Source: JBHIYN01 sp041984235
Lineage (GTDB): Bacteria; Pseudomonadota; Gammaproteobacteria; Ga0077536
DNA: 64,000 bases
Assembly: GCA_041984235.1 (NCBI GenBank)
Contig: JBHIYN010000022.1
Location: forward strand, 18,486 to 82,485
Direction of reading: 5' to 3'
The position numbers and the translations under genes were made by a program. Below are positions 1-8,219 of this stretch, piece after piece; positions within the stretch are counted from its first letter, which is position 1, and each line of letters begins with the position of its first letter. Below the pieces are notes generated by a model. That model saw nothing but the letters and a program-made list of their open reading frames with translations. It had not been told where the DNA came from and ran no database searches.

Positions 1-170
1 TCGACGAGGCGTTCGCCGAGGTCAAGTCCGGCGCCTTCACCTGGATGTTCGCGGCCATGGGCTACCCCGAGCTGCCGGGCGAGCTGCACGGCTACGGCAC
101 CGTCATCGGTACCGGCAACGCGGTGATGGAATGGAACCTGGTGCGCGCCGGCCTCGCGCACGCGGCCTGA
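1..170 (+). CDS. LigB-type extradiol dioxygenase subunit, C-terminal fragment (probable catalytic beta subunit)
   Basis: The frame is open from the window edge to TGA at 168-170; only the last 55 or so residues are present. The tail carries GYGTVIGTGNAVMEWNL, the same C-terminal signature (GYG, then GTG or GTGG, then a hydrophobic-E/W end) that closes the next gene, so the two are tandem paralogues. LigB-fold enzymes of the 2-aminophenol 1,6-dioxygenase group are built from a catalytic and a non-catalytic subunit encoded side by side. The downstream gene lacks the histidine ligands, so this one is inferred to be the catalytic partner. The iron-binding N-terminus lies outside the window and cannot be checked. 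The gap to the next start is 13 bp, consistent with one transcript. Confidence 0.7.
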   Translation, partial: DEAFAEVKSGAFTWMFAAMGYPELPGELHGYGTVIGTGNAVMEWNLVRAGLAHAA

Positions 171-183
171 GCGGCCGGCCGGC

Positions 184-996
184 ATGAGCGTCGTTTCGGC
201 TTTTCTCCTGCCCGGCTCGCCGCTGCCCTTCGTGCAGCCGGACAACCCGCCGTGGGGCGCACTGGCCGACGCCATGACGGCGGCCGGCCAGGCCCTCGCC
301 GACAGCGCGCCGCAGACCATCGTCGTCTACTCGACGCAATGGCTGGCGGTGCTCGACCAGCTGTGGCAGACGCGGCCGCACGTGCACGGACTGCACGTCG
401 ACGAGAACTGGCACGAGTACGGCGACCTGCCCTACGACATCCACATCGACACCGAGCTCACCGCGGCCGCGATCGCGGCAACGCCGGCGATCGATATCCG
501 CTCCAAGGGCGTCGATTACGATGCCTTTCCCATCGATACCGGCACCATCGTCGCCGCGCGTTTCCTCAACCCGGACCATGCCTGCCGCATGGCGGTGACG
601 TCGAACAACCTCTACCACGACTGGGACATGACCCGGGCGCTCGGGCGGATTGCGGCCGAGGCCGCTGCCAGCGTGGGGCGGCGCATCGCGGTGGTCGGTG
701 TCGGCGGCTTGTCGGGCGCATTCTTCCGTGAACGCATCGACATCGCCGCCGACCGCCTGGCCAGCGACGCGGACGACGCCTGGAACCGCCGCATGCTCGA
801 CCTCATGCGCGACGGCGAGGTCGAAGAGCTGCTGCGCCTGTGCCCGCAGTTTGCGACCGAGGCGCGCGCCGAAATGGGTTTCAAGCACTTCGCCTTCATC
901 CTCGGTGCGCTCGGCGGCAGCTTCCGCTCCGCGACCGTGCACGGCTACGGCCCGCTCTACGGCACCGGTGGCGCGGTGGTCGAGTTCGTCGCGTGA
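184..996 (+). CDS. LigB-family dioxygenase, AmnA-like non-catalytic alpha subunit
   Basis: This 270-residue protein fits the class III (LigB/DODA-type) extradiol dioxygenase fold. Conserved stretches are VYSTQWLAVLDQLW, HVDENWHEYGDLPYDI, VVGVGGLSGAFFRE and MGFKHFAFILGALGG. Near the N-terminus, where catalytic paralogues have an HPP motif whose histidine binds iron, it reads LPGSPLP, as in the AmnA alpha subunit of 2-aminophenol 1,6-dioxygenase. It is therefore probably a structural partner of the preceding catalytic subunit. Together they would open an aminophenol- or catechol-like ring in the cytoplasm; the real substrate cannot be read from sequence. The ATG at 184 follows the upstream stop by 13 bp. 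The stop overlaps the GTG of the next gene. Confidence 0.82.
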   Translation: MSVVSAFLLPGSPLPFVQPDNPPWGALADAMTAAGQALADSAPQTIVVYSTQWLAVLDQLWQTRPHVHGLHVDENWHEYGDLPYDIHIDTELTAAAIAATPAIDIRSKGVDYDAFPIDTGTIVAARFLNPDHACRMAVTSNNLYHDWDMTRALGRIAAEAAASVGRRIAVVGVGGLSGAFFRERIDIAADRLASDADDAWNRRMLDLMRDGEVEELLRLCPQFATEARAEMGFKHFAFILGALGGSFRSATVHGYGPLYGTGGAVVEFVA

Positions 997-1832
997 CGCG
1001 GCGCGCGACACTGCGCCCGGCCGTTCTGCTCGCGGGCCTGCTGGCCGCGGGCCAGACCGCGGCCATGGACTGCGCGGCGATCGAGGATGCGCAGGCGCGC
1101 GCCTGCTGCGAACGCAGCCTGCCCGCGCACGCGATGCGCCAGAGCGTGTCGCTGGCGGTGGTCGACGACGGCGGTACGCTCAGCGAGCTCAGTGCCCGCC
1201 TCGCGTGGAAGCGCCTGGAGGAGCGCCGGGTCGCGACCCGGGTCGATCTCACCGCGCCGCCCGGCGACGCCGGCACCATCGTGCTGCTGGTACAGCGCGA
1301 GCCGGAATCCGGCGAGGACGTGCCGCGCCCGCAGGCCTTCCTGTACCGGCCGAGCGAGCGCCGCGACCGCCTGATCGCGGTCAACACCCTGTCCGGTGAA
1401 TTGCTCGGCACCGATTTCAGCTACGAGGACTTCGCCTATTTCTACGGCAGCCACACCGACATGCGCTTCACCCGGCTTGCCGACGAGACCTTGGACGGGC
1501 GCACGGTGATGGTCATGGAAGCCCGGCCGCGGGACGCGGACGCGGCCTTCGACGCCGGCCTCGAGTACACCCGCATCACCACGCGGCTCGACGCCGAGCG
1601 TTGCGTCCCGCTGGAGACGGAGTTCTACGCTGACAGCGACACCCCGAGCAAACGCCTGCAGGCCGACCCTGCCGCGGTGCGCCAGGTCGGCGAGCGCTGG
1701 CTGCCGCACCGCCTGACCATGCACGACCTGACCGAAGGCACGCGTACCATCGTCGACGTCGAGAAGGTCGAGTTCGACCCGGACATCAGCGATTTCTTTT
1801 TCGCCCGCTCGGCGCTCAAGCGCGGGCGCTGA
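993..1832 (+). CDS. Exported LolA-like outer-membrane lipoprotein-sorting protein
   Basis: I chose the GTG at 993 because it overlaps the previous stop (GTGA) and opens a signal peptide: TRRATLRPAVLLAGLLAAG, ending near QTAAMDC. The product is 279 residues. The mature part has the beta-rich composition and the FSYEDFAYFYG and EARPRD segments of the 'outer membrane lipoprotein-sorting protein' family (LolA-like fold, PF17131 type). In many proteobacteria this family is paired with an MMPL/RND exporter, and here the exporter follows after 9 bp. The likely role is a periplasmic chaperone or lipid carrier working with that exporter. No lipobox is obvious. A cytoplasmic upstream extension in the same frame from about 840 lies inside the dioxygenase gene and was dropped. 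Confidence 0.75.
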   Translation: MTRRATLRPAVLLAGLLAAGQTAAMDCAAIEDAQARACCERSLPAHAMRQSVSLAVVDDGGTLSELSARLAWKRLEERRVATRVDLTAPPGDAGTIVLLVQREPESGEDVPRPQAFLYRPSERRDRLIAVNTLSGELLGTDFSYEDFAYFYGSHTDMRFTRLADETLDGRTVMVMEARPRDADAAFDAGLEYTRITTRLDAERCVPLETEFYADSDTPSKRLQADPAAVRQVGERWLPHRLTMHDLTEGTRTIVDVEKVEFDPDISDFFFARSALKRGR

Positions 1833-1841
1833 CCCGGCACC

Positions 1842-4562
1842 GTGGCGTCCGGCGATCGTATTGCCGCGCTGATTGCCCGCTTTCCGGCCGTCATCGTGCT
1901 GGTGGCGCTGCTGTGCACCGCCCTTGCGCTGACCCGCGTGGTCGATTTCCGCAGCGGCCGCCTCGGCGTCGGCGTCGACGCCTCGCTGGCCGGCCTGCTG
2001 CCGGCCGGCGGCGCGGCGCTGGCGACCTATGCGCGTACCCGCGAGCTGTTCGGCAGTGACGACGTGCTGCTCGTCGCCTGGCTGGGCGACGACCTGTTCG
2101 AACCCGCCACGCTGCGCGCGCTCAAGCGCCTGACCCGCGACATCCAGCGCATCGACGGCGTGCGCCGGGTCGACAGCCTGGCCTCCGCGCTGCGCGTGCA
2201 CAACGTGGGGGACATGGTCGAGGTCGATCGCTTTCTCGCGCGCATCCCGCGCGACCCGCAGGGGCTCGCCGCGCTGCGTGCCGATGCCCTGGCCAATCCG
2301 CTCTACGGCGCCTACCTGGTCGCGCCGGACGGCCGCGGCGCGCTGCTCTCGGTACAGTTCGAAACCGATCTCGACGCGGCCGCGCTGGCCCCCGCGGTGA
2401 CCGCGATCGAGGCCGCCTCGCGCCGCCATGCCGGAAGCCGGGAGCAGTTCGTGGCCGGTCCGATCCACGCCCGCCTGGAGATTGGCCGCATCCTGTTCCG
2501 CGACATGCGCCAGGCACTGCCGCTGGCGGTGCTGGTCACGGCCCTGGTGGCGGCACTGGCGCTGCGCAGCGTGCGCGGGGTGGTCCTGCCGCTGGCCGCG
2601 ACCGGCATGGCGCTGGTCGTGACCCTGGCGGTGTTCGCCGGCAACGGCCATGCGCTCAACTTCGTCACGGTGATCGTGCCGCCGGTGGTGTTCGTGGTCG
2701 GCTTCGCGCTCGCGGTACACGTGATCAACGAGTTCGACAGCGCTTTTCGATCGCCGCAGCACAAGGCCGCGGCGGTCCGCGACAGCGTGCGCGAGCTGGC
2801 CCTGCCGCTGACGCTGACCGCTTTCACCACGGCGGTCGGCTTCGCTTCGCTGGCGACCAGCCCGATCGACTCCATTCGCGTGTTCGGCCTCTACACGGCG
2901 CTCGGCACGCTGCTCGGCTGGCTCGCCGCGCTGTGCGTCATCCCGGCCTGCCTGCTGCTGGCCCCGGTGCGCGTGCGTGCGCGCGGTGACGGCGGCTGGC
3001 TGCGCGCCCTGGCGCCGCGGCTGGCGCGCTTCGATCTGCGCCACCGCGGCGCGATCATCGCGCTGTGCGCGCTGCTCGCCGTGCTGGCCGCGGCGGGTGC
3101 GTCGCGCATCGACGTCAGTACCGACTACCTCGCCAACTTTCACGCCGACAACCCGGTGCGGCGCAACTTCGAGCGCGTGCGCGAGCATTTTGCCGGCGCG
3201 GTGCCACTGCAGATCCTGATCGAGAGCGAGTTCGACGACACCTTCGGCGATCCCGTACACCTGCGCACCCTGGACACCTTCGAGCGCTGGCTGGAAGCGC
3301 AGCCGGAGATCGGTACGGCGGTCACCCTGGTCGATTTCATCGATGTCCTGCACCGGGCCTTCGAGCCCGGACAGGACGACGCCGCACGTGTGCCGTCAAC
3401 GACGGCGGCAGTCGAGGATGCGCTGTTCCTGGCCGCCGGCGACGAGCTCGACCGCTTCGTCGATGCCCGCCACCGGCGCACGCTGCTGCACGTCAGCACT
3501 TCGGCGGTCTCGACCAACGCGCTCGGCGGCCTCATCGAGCGCATCGAGGCACGCCTCGCCGAGCTGCCCGGCCACCTGCACGGCCAGGTTACCGGCAGCT
3601 CGGCGCTGATGGCGCGCACGCTGGACGACGTCGTGCGTGGTCAGCTGGTCAGCCTGGCCGGCGCCCTGGTGGTCATCTACGCGGTGCTCATCGCCCTGTT
3701 CGGCTCGTTCCGGGTCGGCGCCCTCGCCCTGTTCCCGAACATACTTCCGATTGCCGCCTTCTTCGGCATCCTCGGTGCCAGCGGCACCACGCTCAACCTC
3801 GCCACCAGCCTGGTCGCGTCGGTCGTGCTCGGCATCGCGGTCGACGACAGCATGCATTTCCTGTCGCGCTTCAACGCCGAGGCGCGGCGGGTGGCGCACG
3901 AGGAGGAAGGCATAGAACGCGCCCTGGTGAGCGTCATACGCCCGGTCACCTTCACCACGCTGGCGCTGTGCGGCGGCTTTCTCACCCTGACCCTGGGCGA
4001 GCTGCGCAGCCAGGTCGAGTTCGGCGCGCTGGCCGCGGCGACCCTGGCCCTGGCCTGGGTGCTGGACCTCACCTTCACCCCCGCACTCGCCGGCCGCCTG
4101 CGCTTCGTCACGCTGTGGGAGGTGCTGAGCGTGGACCTCGGCGCGGCGCCGCATCGCACCATCCCGGTATTCGCGGGACTCAGCCTGCGCCAGGCGCGCA
4201 TTGCCGCGATCCTGGGCGCGCTGGAGCGCTTCGAAGCGGGCGCACGTATCCTGTCACTCGGTGACCGCGGGCGCGACATTCACATCGTGATCGACGGCGA
4301 GCTCAGCGTGTCACTGCCACGCGACGGTCACGACCAGGTCCTGCGCACCCTGCGCCGCGGCGATCTCATCGGCGAGGTCGCGCTGTTCCACGGCCAGCGC
4401 ACGGCCAACGTCGATGCCGTCAGTGAGGCCCGGCTGCTGCGCCTCGACGACGCCGCGCTGGCCCGCATCCAGGCACGCTACCCGCGCATCGCCGCGCGGC
4501 TCTACCGCAACCTCGGCGTGATCCTCGCCGACCGCCTCGCCGACGTGACCGAACGGCTGTAG
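1842..4562 (+). CDS. RND/MMPL-family exporter with C-terminal cyclic-nucleotide-binding domain
   Basis: The start is GTG at 1842 and the product has 906 residues. The first 750 or so residues show two RND/MMPL repeats, each with one leading membrane helix, a large periplasmic loop and a bundle of helices. Recognisable pieces are VIVPPVVFVVGFALAVHVIN in the first half and SVVLGIAVDDSMHFLSRF in the second (the GxxxDD/D-rich helix 4 of MMPL/HAE2 proteins). From about residue 770 a Crp-like effector domain follows, with GDRGRDIHIVIDGELSV and GDLIGEVALFHGQRTANV, the beta-roll and phosphate-binding cassette of cNMP-binding domains. Transport of lipids or hydrophobic compounds driven by proton flow is the family role. 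The cytoplasmic cNMP module is an uncommon addition that may gate transport. The cassette arginine is present (GQRTA), so ligand binding is plausible but unproven. Confidence 0.85.
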   Translation: MASGDRIAALIARFPAVIVLVALLCTALALTRVVDFRSGRLGVGVDASLAGLLPAGGAALATYARTRELFGSDDVLLVAWLGDDLFEPATLRALKRLTRDIQRIDGVRRVDSLASALRVHNVGDMVEVDRFLARIPRDPQGLAALRADALANPLYGAYLVAPDGRGALLSVQFETDLDAAALAPAVTAIEAASRRHAGSREQFVAGPIHARLEIGRILFRDMRQALPLAVLVTALVAALALRSVRGVVLPLAATGMALVVTLAVFAGNGHALNFVTVIVPPVVFVVGFALAVHVINEFDSAFRSPQHKAAAVRDSVRELALPLTLTAFTTAVGFASLATSPIDSIRVFGLYTALGTLLGWLAALCVIPACLLLAPVRVRARGDGGWLRALAPRLARFDLRHRGAIIALCALLAVLAAAGASRIDVSTDYLANFHADNPVRRNFERVREHFAGAVPLQILIESEFDDTFGDPVHLRTLDTFERWLEAQPEIGTAVTLVDFIDVLHRAFEPGQDDAARVPSTTAAVEDALFLAAGDELDRFVDARHRRTLLHVSTSAVSTNALGGLIERIEARLAELPGHLHGQVTGSSALMARTLDDVVRGQLVSLAGALVVIYAVLIALFGSFRVGALALFPNILPIAAFFGILGASGTTLNLATSLVASVVLGIAVDDSMHFLSRFNAEARRVAHEEEGIERALVSVIRPVTFTTLALCGGFLTLTLGELRSQVEFGALAAATLALAWVLDLTFTPALAGRLRFVTLWEVLSVDLGAAPHRTIPVFAGLSLRQARIAAILGALERFEAGARILSLGDRGRDIHIVIDGELSVSLPRDGHDQVLRTLRRGDLIGEVALFHGQRTANVDAVSEARLLRLDDAALARIQARYPRIAARLYRNLGVILADRLADVTERL

Positions 4563-4565
4563 CGG

Positions 4566-4722
4566 AAAAAGGGGACATGCCACATTTGTAACTGGTTGAG
4601 ACGGGGAAAAAGGGGACATGCCACATTTGTAACTGTCGGGTTCGAGACGGGCTCCTTCGTAGACGACCTCTCCACGCACTTTTTCGTCTCAACCAGTTAC
4701 AAATGTGGCATGTCCCCTTTTT
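4566..4722. repeat. REP-like element: two direct copies and one inverted copy
   Basis: A 38-bp sequence at 4566-4603, beginning AAAAAGGGGACATGCCACAT, recurs as a perfect reverse complement at 4685-4722. A third copy of its first 29 bp lies in direct orientation at 4607-4635. The unit closely resembles the AAAAGGGGACA-type repeats that flank REP-associated tyrosine (Y1) transposases in gammaproteobacteria; that link is from memory of the family. The perfect 38-bp inverted pair, separated by 81 bp, could fold as one long hairpin. It lies exactly between two convergent genes, with the inverted copy ending one base before the stop codon of the MaoC gene, so it may also stop transcription from both sides. 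No transposase gene is in the window. Confidence 0.85.
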
Positions 4723-4723
4723 A

Positions 4724-5197
4724 TCAATCCTGGGGGCGGCGCAGGAACATGCCGAGGGTCTTCATGGTCATGACCGTGCGGCCGTCCTGGTTGAGGACCT
4801 CGACGGCGCTGCGCACCACGCCGCGATCGGGCCTGGAGCGCGACGGGCGGCTCTCGAGGATGGTCACGCGCACCGAGAGGGTGTCGCCGGGACGCACCGG
4901 CACCAGCCAGCGGATCTCGTCGACGCCGGGCGATCCCTGGCTCGCGGTCTCGGACACGTAGTGGTCGACCATCATGCGCATCATCATCGCGCAGGTGTGC
5001 CAGCCGCTGGTGATGAGACCGCCGAAATGCGACTCGGCCGCGGCTTCGTGGTCGAGGTGGAACGGCTGCGGATCGTAGCGCCGCGCGAACGCCAGCAGCT
5101 CGGCCTCGTCGACGGTCGTGCTGCCGAACTCGTGCACGTCGCCGACGACGTAGTCCTCGAAATAGAACGCCTTCGCTGGCGGGCTCGCTGCGCGCAC
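4724..5197 (-). CDS. MaoC-family (R)-enoyl-CoA hydratase-like protein
   Basis: The 157-residue protein has a single hot-dog domain. AFARRYDPQPFHLDHEAA is the MaoC/R-hydratase signature with the catalytic Asp-His pair, followed by FGGLITSGWHTCAMMMRMMV. The C-terminal half has VRPGDTLSVRVTILESRPS, typical of the family. Such enzymes hydrate trans-2-enoyl-CoA or act on related acyl-CoA thioesters in the cytoplasm. The start is 7 bp downstream of the citrate synthase stop on the same strand, so the two may be cotranscribed. The substrate cannot be deduced. The stop codon lies one base inside the end of the REP-like repeat. Confidence 0.88.
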   Translation of the reverse strand: MRAASPPAKAFYFEDYVVGDVHEFGSTTVDEAELLAFARRYDPQPFHLDHEAAAESHFGGLITSGWHTCAMMMRMMVDHYVSETASQGSPGVDEIRWLVPVRPGDTLSVRVTILESRPSRSRPDRGVVRSAVEVLNQDGRTVMTMKTLGMFLRRPQD

Positions 5198-5204
5198 GGA
5201 CGGC

Positions 5205-6515
5205 TCAGCGCTTCGCCAGCGGCACGTAATCGCGGTTGGTGTAGCCGGTATAGAGCTGGCGTGGGCGGCCGATGCGCTGGCTCGGGTCCTCGATCATCTC
5301 GTTCCACTGCGCGACCCAGCCGACCGTGCGCGCGAGCGCGAACAACGCGGTGAACATGGTGGTCGGGAAGCCCATCGCCTTGAGCGTGATGCCGGAGTAG
5401 AAATCGATGTTCGGGTAGAGCTTCTTCTCGACGAAGTACTCGTCGGACAGCGCGATCTTCTCCAGCTCCATGGCCACGTCGAGCAGCGGGTCGTCGGTGA
5501 TGCCGAGCTCGCCCAGCACTTCGTGGCAGGTCTGCTGCATCACGCGCGCGCGCGGATCGTAGTTCTTGTAGACGCGATGGCCGAAGCCCATCAGGCGGAA
5601 CGGGTCGTTCTTGTCCTTGGCGCGGTTGATGAACTCCGGAATGCGATCGGGCGTACCGATCTCGGCCAGCATGTTCAGCGCCGCCTCGTTGGCGCCACCG
5701 TGCGCAGGTCCCCACAGGCAGGCGATGCCGGCCGCGATGCAGGCGAACGGGTTGGCGCCGGAGGAGCTCGCCAGGCGCACGGTCGAGGTCGAAGCATTCT
5801 GCTCGTGGTCCGCGTGCAGGATGAAGATGCGGTCCATCGCCCGCGCCAGCGTCGGGCTGACCTTGTACTCCGCGGCCGGTACCGCGAAGCACATCTTGAG
5901 AAAGTTCGCCGTGTAATCGAGATCGTTGCTCGGGTAGACGAAGGGCTGGCCGATGGAATACTTGTAGGCCATGGCCGCGATAGTAGGCATCTTGGCGATC
6001 AGCCGGCGGCTCGCGACCAGGCGCTGCCAGGGATCGTTGATGTCGGTCGAGTCGTGGTAGAAGGCGGACAGCGCACCGACCACGCCACACATGATGGCCA
6101 TCGGGTGGGCATCGCGGCGGAAGCCGGAGAAGAAGTCGTGCAGCTGCTCGTGGATCATCGTGTGGTGCGTGATCGCGAACTCGAACTCCTCGTACTCGGC
6201 CTTGCTCGGCAGCTCCCCGTTCAGCAGCAGGTAGGCGGTCTCGACGAAGTTGCTCTGCTCGGCGAGCTGGTCGATGGGGTAGCCGCGGTAAAGCAGGACG
6301 CCGGCGTCGCCGTCGATGTAGGTGATCTTCGATTCACAGCTCGCCGTCGAGGTGAAGCCCGGGTCGTAGGTGAACTGACCGGTTTCGGCATACAGTCGGG
6401 AAATGTCGATGACGCTCGGTCCGACGGTGCCGGCCTTGACCGGGAAGTCGTGGGTGGCGCCGGCCGTTTCGATGTGGGCGGTAGTGGCTGAATCGCCGGA
6501 CTTTGCTTTGCTCAT
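5205..6515 (-). CDS. gltA: Citrate synthase, type II (hexameric)
   Basis: The enzyme condenses oxaloacetate with acetyl-CoA to citrate, the entry to the TCA cycle. At 436 residues it has the usual length of Gram-negative type II enzymes, with their N-terminal beta-rich extension (FTYDPGFTSTASCESKITYI). The catalytic residues are in place: His237 in FILHADHEQNASTS, His272 in GPAHGGANEA and Asp371 in YPNIDFYSG. The ATG at 6515 follows an AAGG-type ribosome site. The 198 bp upstream (6516-6713) carry its promoter region and a short GC hairpin (6681-6703) that may instead end the neighbouring permease transcript. An isolated gltA is normal in these bacteria. Confidence 0.97.
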   Translation of the reverse strand: MSKAKSGDSATTAHIETAGATHDFPVKAGTVGPSVIDISRLYAETGQFTYDPGFTSTASCESKITYIDGDAGVLLYRGYPIDQLAEQSNFVETAYLLLNGELPSKAEYEEFEFAITHHTMIHEQLHDFFSGFRRDAHPMAIMCGVVGALSAFYHDSTDINDPWQRLVASRRLIAKMPTIAAMAYKYSIGQPFVYPSNDLDYTANFLKMCFAVPAAEYKVSPTLARAMDRIFILHADHEQNASTSTVRLASSSGANPFACIAAGIACLWGPAHGGANEAALNMLAEIGTPDRIPEFINRAKDKNDPFRLMGFGHRVYKNYDPRARVMQQTCHEVLGELGITDDPLLDVAMELEKIALSDEYFVEKKLYPNIDFYSGITLKAMGFPTTMFTALFALARTVGWVAQWNEMIEDPSQRIGRPRQLYTGYTNRDYVPLAKR

Positions 6516-6713
6516 GGATACTGTCGCCTTTGATCTGCGGTTTGCGGCGGCCGCAGCCCGCTGCCGTCACTGAACGTCAGGCAGCATGGTTTGACTGGCC
6601 GGCCGGGGTCGGGGCGGCAGCCATGCGGCGCCGCAACATGAATCTACACCAAATGCAGCCGCGCATGGTACCCGATCGCCTGCCGGCACCGCGGGCGCCG
6701 GCACCGCCCCGCT

Positions 6714-7442
6714 TCAGGGCAGCAGCATCAGCACTCCGAACACGGTGAGCAGGGCGTAGAGCGCGCGCGTGAAGTGCGCCAGTGCGACTCGGCGTGCCAG
6801 CATCAGCCCGAGCACGTGCCCGAGCAGCAGGCCCGGCAGCGACCCGGCGTAGAGCTCGAAGACCGTGCGCGTCCACAGCCCGGCGCCGGCATGCGCGGCG
6901 CAGATGAGTAACGCCGAGGGCAGGAAGAAACCCTGCACGGTGGCACGGAAGCGTGCCGGGTCCCAGCGCGCGAGCGCGCCGTACACCACCACCGGCGGGC
7001 CATTGACGTTACACGCGCCGCCGAGCACGCCGGCGAGGAAGCCGAAGAAATAGATCAGCGATTCCGAGCGCAGCCGCGGTAACGACGGCCGCAGCAGGTT
7101 GAACGCGCCGTAGCTCACCAGCACGATCCCCAGCACACCTCTCAGTAACCCGGGCGGGGCGGCGCTGACCAGCACCAGCCCGCAGGGGATCCCCGGCAAC
7201 GAGGCGAGCAGCAGCCGCCCCGCCGCGCGGTAGTCGAGTCCGCGCCATTCGCGCGCCAGCACGATGGCGATGGAGCTCAGCGCGGCGAGCCCGACCAGCG
7301 GCGTGGCGGTGGCGAAACCGAATGCCAGCACCAGCAGCGGCTGGGCGACCAGGGCGGTACCGAAACCGAAGCCCGCGTGGACCACGCCGGCCATGCCGAA
7401 CACGGCGCAGGCCGTCCACACCTCGGCGCCGGCGAAGGCCAT
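6714..7442 (-). CDS. TauE/SafE-family permease
   Basis: This 242-residue integral membrane protein has about eight hydrophobic segments and the two-fold internal repeat of the TauE/SafE (DUF81) family. FGMAGVVHAGFGFGTALVAQPLL is broken by glycines in the first repeat, and FFGFLAGVLGGACNVNGPPVV in the second carries the family G-GxxxGxxG...NGPP signature. Members export sulfite, sulfoacetate or other organosulfur and small organic anions. Substrate is unknown here because no sulfonate gene is nearby. It lies 23 bp downstream of the YdbL-like gene on the same strand. Confidence 0.88.
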   Translation of the reverse strand: MAFAGAEVWTACAVFGMAGVVHAGFGFGTALVAQPLLVLAFGFATATPLVGLAALSSIAIVLAREWRGLDYRAAGRLLLASLPGIPCGLVLVSAAPPGLLRGVLGIVLVSYGAFNLLRPSLPRLRSESLIYFFGFLAGVLGGACNVNGPPVVVYGALARWDPARFRATVQGFFLPSALLICAAHAGAGLWTRTVFELYAGSLPGLLLGHVLGLMLARRVALAHFTRALYALLTVFGVLMLLP

Positions 7443-7465
7443 CTCAGGCCGTCACCGGGCGATCC

Positions 7466-8062
7466 TCATTTTTGCCGCCAGCTGCCGCCCGCGTCGCGGT
7501 AGTACCAGCCGCGGCCCGCTTTCGCCACCCAGCGTTCGGCGAACACCTGGCGGATCTGGTCGACCCACTCCGGGTGGCCGTTGATGCGCGCGATCTCCTT
7601 GTACAGCGCCTCCCAGTCGGCATTCTGCTCGGCGACGAGCTGGCGCACCTGGTTGCGCTCCTTGAGCGGCACCGCACCCCGATCGCGGATGTCGAGCAGC
7701 CCGGCCGCGGTCAGGCCCACCGCACCACTGTCGAGATAGGGTTTGATGCGCGGGAAACGCTGCTTGAGCGACTGCTCCAGCGCGCGCGACGCCGGCGAGC
7801 TGGCGTCGAAATCGGCCGCGGCCGCCGCCGCCGGCACCAGCACGTCGAGGACTCGAACCGCGGCGAGCGCCGCGAAGCGCGCCAGGTGTCCGCTCTGGTA
7901 GAGGCCCGCTTCCGGCGCCGCGGCTTCGGCCGCTCCACGCACCTCGTCGATGATGCGATCGGCAGCCTGCTGGGCTTCGGCTTCGGGGAAGTAGATGTTG
8001 ATGGTGACGCAGCCGGCCAGCAGCAGGGCGACACCGGCGATCAAGCCCCTGTTCATGCTCAT
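7466..8062 (-). CDS. ydbL: YdbL-like DUF1318 lipoprotein
   Basis: The 198-residue product starts with a lipoprotein signal, MNRGLIAGVALLLAGC, with the lipobox cysteine at about residue 18, followed by VTINIYFPEAEAQQAADRII. The C-terminal 90 residues (LKERNQVRQLVAEQNADWEALYKE, then a WYYRDAGGSW end) match the DUF1318/YdbL domain. In Escherichia coli YdbL is a small periplasmic protein that works with the lipoprotein YnbE and the large bridge protein YdbH in lipid traffic between the membranes. Here the lipidated 'TINIYFP' strand looks like the YnbE part joined to YdbL in one chain; this is my inference. A YdbH-like gene is 1.8 kb upstream on the same strand. Confidence 0.8.
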   Translation of the reverse strand: MSMNRGLIAGVALLLAGCVTINIYFPEAEAQQAADRIIDEVRGAAEAAAPEAGLYQSGHLARFAALAAVRVLDVLVPAAAAAADFDASSPASRALEQSLKQRFPRIKPYLDSGAVGLTAAGLLDIRDRGAVPLKERNQVRQLVAEQNADWEALYKEIARINGHPEWVDQIRQVFAERWVAKAGRGWYYRDAGGSWRQK

Positions 8063-8219
8063 GCGGCTCGCTCCCTGGGTGCGTTAGGCGACGACGTCGT
8101 CGCGCCGCCAAGCTTAACAGGATGGCCTGCGCCGATCTGCGACGCCGCCGCGGTCGCGCTGCGGGTTAACATGCACCGGCACGACACGCGACAACGGGCA
8201 CGGGGGAGCGCACAGGTTC

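Noticed and set aside
957..3353. A 798-codon open frame on the minus strand opposite the LolA-like and RND genes.
   Set aside because: It is Arg/Gln/His/Ala-rich with no domain pattern, typical of the antisense frame of GC-rich genes, and the plus-strand genes are clearly real.
4566..4722. CRISPR remnant, because a 29-bp unit occurs three times.
   Set aside because: Spacing is irregular (3 and 49 bp between copies), one copy is inverted and no cas genes are near; a REP-like element explains it better.
6681..6703. Strong terminator between the permease and citrate synthase genes.
   Set aside because: Only a 7-bp stem with a 9-base loop and no T run; mentioned under citrate synthase but not called as a separate feature.
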